64,000 bases of DNA from Kitasatospora sp. SUK 42. Lineage in GTDB: Bacteria > Actinomycetota > Actinomycetes > Streptomycetales > Streptomycetaceae. The notes beneath the pieces are model-generated. The model worked only from the letters and a program-made list of their open reading frames with translations, did no database searches and had not been told where the DNA came from. The stretch lies in the NCBI RefSeq assembly GCF_015776785.2, contig NZ_LFMD02000002.1, forward strand, positions 1,679,667-1,743,666, read 5' to 3'. Shown one piece after another: positions 59,789-64,000 of the stretch. The translations under genes and the position numbers were made by a program. How positions within the stretch are numbered: the stretch's first letter is position 1; every line of letters starts with the position of its first letter.

Positions 59789-61855
59789 ATGGAGTCGGCC
59801 AGCCTCGACAAGGCCCGCCCGTACGGAGCCGCCCACCGCCGGATCGTCCCGCAGCGGATCGCCGGGGCGCTCGCCACGCTCGGCGCACTGCTCGCGCTGA
59901 TGCTCGCCGGTGCCGCACCGGCCTCCGCGCACGCCACCCTGGAGTCCACCGACCCGCGGCAGAACTCGGTGGTCGCCACCGCGCCCCAGGCGGTCACCCT
60001 GACCTTCAGCGAGACGGTGTCGCTGTCCGGCGATTCGGTCCGGGTGCTCGACCCGGCCGGCAAGGCCGTGGACACCGGCAACCCCGCGCACGCGGACGGC
60101 AGGGACAACACCGCCCGGGTCGGGCTGAACAGCGGGCTCGCCAACGGCACGTACACCGTCGCCTGGAGGGCCGTCTCGGCGGACTCGCACCCGGTCGGCG
60201 GGGCGTTCACCTTCTCCATCGGCGCCCCCTCGGACACCTCGGTGTCCGCCGCCGCGCTCCAGGGCGCCAAGGCCGACAGCCTGGTCGCCGCCCTGTACGG
60301 CACCGGTCGCGCCGTCGCGTACGCGGCGTTCGCGCTGCTCGCCGGGGCCGCCGCCTTCGTTCTGGTCTGCTGGCCGGCCGGCGCGACCAGGCGCCCGGTG
60401 CAGCGGCTGCTGATGACCGGCTGGACGGCGCTGCTGGCCTCGACCGTCGCGGTGTTGATGCTGCGCGGCCCGTACGAGCGCGGCTCGGGGATCGGGCAGG
60501 CCTTCGACCTGTCGCTGATGCGCGCCACCCTGGACGAGCGGATCGGCACCGCGCTGGCCGCCCGGCTGCTGCTGCTCGCGGCGGGCGGGATCTTCCTGTC
60601 GCTGCTGGTCGGGCAGCTGGGGCAGCCGCCGCGGACCGCCCCCACGCCGGCCGCGGACGCCCCGGAGGGCGAGGACGCCGAGGCCGCCGAGCTGCGCGAG
60701 CTGGAGCTGCGGGCCGCCGAGCGGCCGCAGCGGGAGGCCCGGCTCGGTCTGGGCGTGGCCGGACTGGTGCTGGCGATCGCGCTCGCCGCGACCTGGGCCG
60801 GCGCCGACCACGCCTCGGTGGGCATCCAGGTCTGGCTGGCGCTGCCGCTCGGCATCCTGCACCTGATCGCGATGGCGCTCTGGCTGGGCGGGCTGGCCTC
60901 GCTGCTGGTCGCGCTGCGCGAGGGCGTCGGGGCCGAGGTGGTGGACCGCTTCTCGCGGACCGCCTTCGCCGCGGTCGCCGTGCTGGCCGCCACCGGGCTC
61001 TACCAGGCCTGGCGGGGCGTGGGCAGCTGGAGCGCGCTGACCGGCACCGAGTACGGGAAGCTGCTGCTGGTGAAGACCGGCTGCGTGGTCGCGATGCTCG
61101 GCGTCGCCTGGACCTCCCGCAGCTGGCTGGCCCGGCTGCGCTCGACCCCGGCCGAGGCCGCGGAGGTCGACACGGCGGAGGCCGGGGCGGTCGAGGTCGA
61201 GGCGGCCGAGGTCCCGGTGCGGGTCGGGGCCGCCGCCGGCGGCGAGGACCCGGTCCGGCAGGCCCAGCTGGCCCGCCAGCGGGCCGCCCGGGAGAGCGCC
61301 GGGCGCGAGCGCGGGCTGACCCCGACCCGGGCCGGGCTGCGCCGCTCGGTGCTGGTCGAGGTGCTGGTCGCGGTCGCGGTGCTGGCGGTCACCACGATGC
61401 TCACCAACTCCCCGCCCGGGCGGGTGGCGAACGAGGTCAAGGCCGCGGGGAACGCCGCTCCGGCCGCCGGCGGGACGGCCGCCGGCCCGCAGGCGCCGAC
61501 CGAGCCGGGGCGCACGGTGGAACTCAAGCTGCCGTACGACACCAAGGGCCGCACGCCGAACGCCAAGGGCACCGCGACCGTCACCGTCAACCCGGCCCGG
61601 ACCGGCTCGAACGAGGTCAAGCTCGCGCTGGACGGCGCGGACGGGCAGCCGGTGGACGTCCCCGAGGTGCAGCTCGCCTTCACCCTGCCGGACCGCGACC
61701 TCGGCCCGCTGCCGGTCGCGCTCACCGCGGAGGGCACCGGCCGCTGGAGCGGCACCGCGCAGCTGCCGCTGGCCGGCACCTGGGTGGTCTCGGTGCAGAT
61801 CCGCTCCTCGGACATCGACCAGACCACGCCGACCCAGCAGTTCAAGATCGGATGA
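59789..61855 (+). CDS. CopC-CopD fusion copper transport protein
   Basis: A 688-residue fusion. The signal peptide (about 1-47) is cut after ASA to expose His48 as a CopC histidine-brace start (HATLESTDP), with the second site in SADSHPVGGAF. A multi-helix CopD domain follows (about 160-480), then a long basic/acidic cytoplasmic loop rich in Glu/Ala and a C-terminal YtkA-like domain (about 570-688). It should import copper for the chaperones. The start is ATG at 59789. Confidence 0.95.
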   Translation: MESASLDKARPYGAAHRRIVPQRIAGALATLGALLALMLAGAAPASAHATLESTDPRQNSVVATAPQAVTLTFSETVSLSGDSVRVLDPAGKAVDTGNPAHADGRDNTARVGLNSGLANGTYTVAWRAVSADSHPVGGAFTFSIGAPSDTSVSAAALQGAKADSLVAALYGTGRAVAYAAFALLAGAAAFVLVCWPAGATRRPVQRLLMTGWTALLASTVAVLMLRGPYERGSGIGQAFDLSLMRATLDERIGTALAARLLLLAAGGIFLSLLVGQLGQPPRTAPTPAADAPEGEDAEAAELRELELRAAERPQREARLGLGVAGLVLAIALAATWAGADHASVGIQVWLALPLGILHLIAMALWLGGLASLLVALREGVGAEVVDRFSRTAFAAVAVLAATGLYQAWRGVGSWSALTGTEYGKLLLVKTGCVVAMLGVAWTSRSWLARLRSTPAEAAEVDTAEAGAVEVEAAEVPVRVGAAAGGEDPVRQAQLARQRAARESAGRERGLTPTRAGLRRSVLVEVLVAVAVLAVTTMLTNSPPGRVANEVKAAGNAAPAAGGTAAGPQAPTEPGRTVELKLPYDTKGRTPNAKGTATVTVNPARTGSNEVKLALDGADGQPVDVPEVQLAFTLPDRDLGPLPVALTAEGTGRWSGTAQLPLAGTWVVSVQIRSSDIDQTTPTQQFKIG

Positions 61856-61862
61856 GCATCGG

Positions 61863-63191
61863 ATGAGCACGGTGGAGGAACGTTCCGAGGAGCTCCCGGC
61901 TGAGCTTCCGGCCCAGCGTTCGACTGAGCTCCCGGCCGGTCGCGGCCCGGCGGACCGACCGGGCTTCACCCGGCGGGCGCTGCTCGGCACGGCCGGCGCC
62001 GGACTGCTGGTCGGCGCGGGGGCGGGCGTGGCCGGGGCGGTCGCCCTGGACCGCACCGCCGGTGGTGCCGCGCCCGCGGGCGCCGCGCTGGGCGCGGGCC
62101 GGGTGCCGTTCCGCGCCGAGCACCAGGCCGGCATCCTCGAACCGCCGCAGGCCCGGGCGCAGCTGGCCGCCTTCGACCTGGCCGGCGGCGTCGGCCGGGA
62201 CGGGCTGCGCACCCTGCTGCGACGCTGGACGGCGGCGGCCGAGCGACTGACCGCCGGGGAGCCGGCCGAGGAGTTCGACAACCAGGTCGCGCTGGACGCC
62301 GGGCCCTGCTCGCTCACCGTCACGCTCGGCTTCGGCGCCACGCTGTTCGACAAGGCCGGACTGGCCGACCGCCGCCCGGCGGCGCTGGAGCCGCTGCCCG
62401 CCTTCCCCGGCGAGGCGCTCGACCCGGCGCGCGGCGAGGGCGACCTGTTCGTCCAGATCGGCGCCGACGACGCCCTGGTGGCGGTGCACGCCCTGCGGGT
62501 GCTCCAGCGGCTGGCGGTCGGGACGGCTTCGCTGCGCTGGCAGTCGGCCGGCTTCGCCCGTACCCCGGGGGCCGCGGCGCGGCCGGTGACCGCCCGCAAC
62601 CTGATGGGCCAGGTCGACGGCACCAACAACCCCAAGCCGTCCGAGGACGGCTTCGCCGCCAAGGTGTTCTGCGGGGCCGGCGGCGACCAGCCCGCCTGGC
62701 TGGCGGGCGGCTCGTACCTGGTGTTCCGGCGGATCCGCATGCTGCTGGACCACTGGGAGGAGCTCCCGGTGGACCGGCAGGAGCGGGTGATCGGGCGGCG
62801 CAAGTCGGACGGCTCGCCGCTGAACGCGCCGGCCGGCTCGGGCGAGGGCACCCCGGTGGACCTGTCCGCGCAGGGGCCGGACGGCGCGCTGGCGATCCCC
62901 TCCGACGCGCACGTCCGGGTGGCCGCCCCGGCGAGCAACGGCGGGGCGGCGATGCTGCGGCGCGGCTTCTCGTACCACGACGGCCTGCTGCCGGACGGCT
63001 CGCCGGACGCCGGGCTGCTCTTCCTCGCCTTCCAGGCCGACCCGCGCAGGGGCTTCACCCCGGTGCAGCGCAAGCTCTCCCGGGGCGACGGGCTGTCCCG
63101 CTTCCTGCGGCACGAGGCGAGCGGGCTGTACGCCGTTCCGCCGGGGGCCCCGGCGGGCGGCTACCTCGGGCAGCAGCTGCTGGAGGGGTAG
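61863..63191 (+). CDS. Dye-decolorising peroxidase, Tat-exported (DtpA-like)
   Basis: A 442-residue heme peroxidase. The N terminus has a Tat signal (TRRALLG, Arg37-Arg38) followed by a hydrophobic segment. The DyP motif GxxDG is GQVDGTNNP (Asp about 251). The proximal His is in SDAHVR and the distal Arg in YLVFRRIRM. In S. lividans the equivalent enzyme works with copper oxidases in morphology. It starts eight bases after copCD. Physiological substrate unproven here. Confidence 0.95.
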   Translation: MSTVEERSEELPAELPAQRSTELPAGRGPADRPGFTRRALLGTAGAGLLVGAGAGVAGAVALDRTAGGAAPAGAALGAGRVPFRAEHQAGILEPPQARAQLAAFDLAGGVGRDGLRTLLRRWTAAAERLTAGEPAEEFDNQVALDAGPCSLTVTLGFGATLFDKAGLADRRPAALEPLPAFPGEALDPARGEGDLFVQIGADDALVAVHALRVLQRLAVGTASLRWQSAGFARTPGAAARPVTARNLMGQVDGTNNPKPSEDGFAAKVFCGAGGDQPAWLAGGSYLVFRRIRMLLDHWEELPVDRQERVIGRRKSDGSPLNAPAGSGEGTPVDLSAQGPDGALAIPSDAHVRVAAPASNGGAAMLRRGFSYHDGLLPDGSPDAGLLFLAFQADPRRGFTPVQRKLSRGDGLSRFLRHEASGLYAVPPGAPAGGYLGQQLLEG

Positions 63192-63245
63192 CCCCGCCCC
63201 ACCCCGCACCACCCACCCCGCCCCACCACCTGCGGTCCCGGCCAC

Positions 63246-63258
63246 TGAAACGCTTTCA
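63246..63258. promoter_or_regulatory. Palindrome TGAAACGCTTTCA, LacI-type operator candidate
   Basis: A 13-bp palindrome, perfect around a central base, lies 79 bases before the pheA ATG. GAAANCGNTTTC-like sites are typical for LacI-family repressors in streptomycetes. No repressor gene is in the window. Confidence 0.4.
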
Positions 63259-63336
63259 TGCCGGGGCCGCGGACTCGTTATGGTGACTGCTTCGGCACAC
63301 CCGCACGTGCAGTACCCGAGCCCCAACGGAGGCGTC

Positions 63337-64000
63337 ATGTCGGCCACCCGCTACACGTACCTCGGCCCGGCGGGCACCTTCACCGAGGCCGCGCTGCACA
63401 CCCTGCCCGAGGCGGGGACCAGGGAGCTGGTGCCGCTGTCCTCGGTGGCGCTGGCGCTGGACGCGGTGCGCTGCGAGAAGGCCGCCGGGGCGTTCGTGCC
63501 GATCGAGAACTCGGTCGAGGGCGCCGTCACCGCGACCAACGACGAGCTGGCCGCCGGCGCGCCGCTGATGATCTACCGCGAGGTGCTGCTGCCGATCTCC
63601 TTCGCGCTGCTGGTGCGGCCGGGCACCGAGCTGTCCGAGGTCAGGACGGTGACCAGCCACCCGGTGGCCCAGCCGCAGGTGCGCCGCTGGCTGGCGGCCA
63701 ACCTGCCGGACGCCACGTGGGAGTCGGCCGCCTCCAACGCGGACGGCGCCCGGCTGGTCGCCGAGGGCCGGTACGACGGGGCGTTCGCGGGCGAGTTCGC
63801 CGCGCCGATCTACGGGCTGGACCCGCTGGTCAAGGAGATCGCCGACGCGAAGAGCGCGACCACCCGGTTCGTGCTGGTCGGCCGCCCGGGGAGGGTCTCC
63901 TCGCCGACCGGCGCGGACAAGACCTCGATGGTGGTCTGGCTGCCGGACGACCACCCGGGTGCGCTGCTGGAGCTGCTGCAGGAGTTCGCGGTGCGCGGGG
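63337..64000 (+). CDS. pheA: Prephenate dehydratase, 3' end outside window
   Basis: The first 221 codons of prephenate dehydratase, which makes phenylpyruvate for phenylalanine. Motifs are YLGPAGTFTE, VPIENSVEGAVTATNDEL, VTSHPVAQPQ, and KSATTRFVLVGRP (the catalytic Thr in the TTRF block). The ACT regulatory domain is beginning (KTSMVVWLPDDHPGALLELLQEF). The ATG at 63337 has GGAGG upstream. It runs off the window. Confidence 0.95.
   Translation, partial: MSATRYTYLGPAGTFTEAALHTLPEAGTRELVPLSSVALALDAVRCEKAAGAFVPIENSVEGAVTATNDELAAGAPLMIYREVLLPISFALLVRPGTELSEVRTVTSHPVAQPQVRRWLAANLPDATWESAASNADGARLVAEGRYDGAFAGEFAAPIYGLDPLVKEIADAKSATTRFVLVGRPGRVSSPTGADKTSMVVWLPDDHPGALLELLQEFAVRG

Noticed and set aside
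59771..63073. A long open frame antisense to copCD and the DyP peroxidase.
   Set aside because: Ser/Arg/Pro-biased composition with no domain. The plus-strand genes have signal peptides, metal ligands and coupling.

Overview
The window is a gene-dense stretch of very GC-rich chromosome from a streptomycete (Streptomyces, Kitasatospora or a close relative). The strongest marker is a 68-residue BldC (18291..18497), a developmental regulator of sporulating actinomycetes. It sits beside an HrpA helicase and a valine/leucine dehydrogenase, an order I recall from Streptomyces coelicolor. Other support comes from a helix-turn-helix/DUF397 pair, DUF3073, a SigE-family sigma factor with a membrane partner, frequent GTG starts, ATGA/GTGA overlaps, and one perfect Streptomyces-type parS site (41228..41241). 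parS sites cluster around oriC in this group, so the window probably lies in the conserved chromosome core. I see no prophage, transposase, CRISPR array, rRNA gene or large biosynthetic cluster.

Layout. 1-12 kb: a partial LCP cell-wall ligase, tRNA-Lys, a mixed run of enzymes (nucleotidyltransferase, winged-helix protein, SDR, tyrosine phosphatase), an intracellular beta-trefoil protein, a PARG-like protein, a DEAD-box RNA helicase with an RG-rich repeat tail, a CrcB-DUF190-CrcB fluoride-export operon, a minimal metallopeptidase and a tRNA Glu-Asp-Phe cluster. 12-25 kb: sigma factor plus membrane partner, HrpA, a second identical tRNA-Asp, bldC, valine dehydrogenase, DUF3073, purM and purF. 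25-34 kb: a degenerate diacylglycerol-kinase-like protein divergent from purA, an acetyltransferase behind a candidate operator, the HTH/DUF397 pair, an unusual methionyl-tRNA synthetase and a two-component system. 34-44 kb: CutA, hydrolase, a methyltransferase/thioredoxin-reductase-like pair, acetyltransferases, a LURP-one protein, an NHL-thioredoxin protein and an M18 aminopeptidase. 44-56 kb: a lipoprotein and a MacA/MacB-like export operon, acyl-CoA dehydrogenase, an SseB-like protein, pirin, a hydrolase divergent from a TetR regulator, and an amidase. 56-64 kb: an ATP-binding regulator, then a copper-trafficking cluster (membrane protein, YcnI, Sco, PCuAC, CopCD, Tat-exported DyP peroxidase) and the start of pheA.

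How the genes work together. Three purine genes (purM, purF, purA) lie within 5.5 kb. The copper genes form one apparent transcription unit that would bring copper in and insert it into secreted enzymes. CrcB-DUF190-CrcB and MacA-MacB-permease are translationally coupled operons. Most of the window is core metabolism and regulation. The less expected features are short tandem repeats placed at gene 3' ends, a kinase-like protein without its catalytic motif, an operator-bearing pirin promoter, and a methionyl-tRNA synthetase with an altered KMSKS loop.
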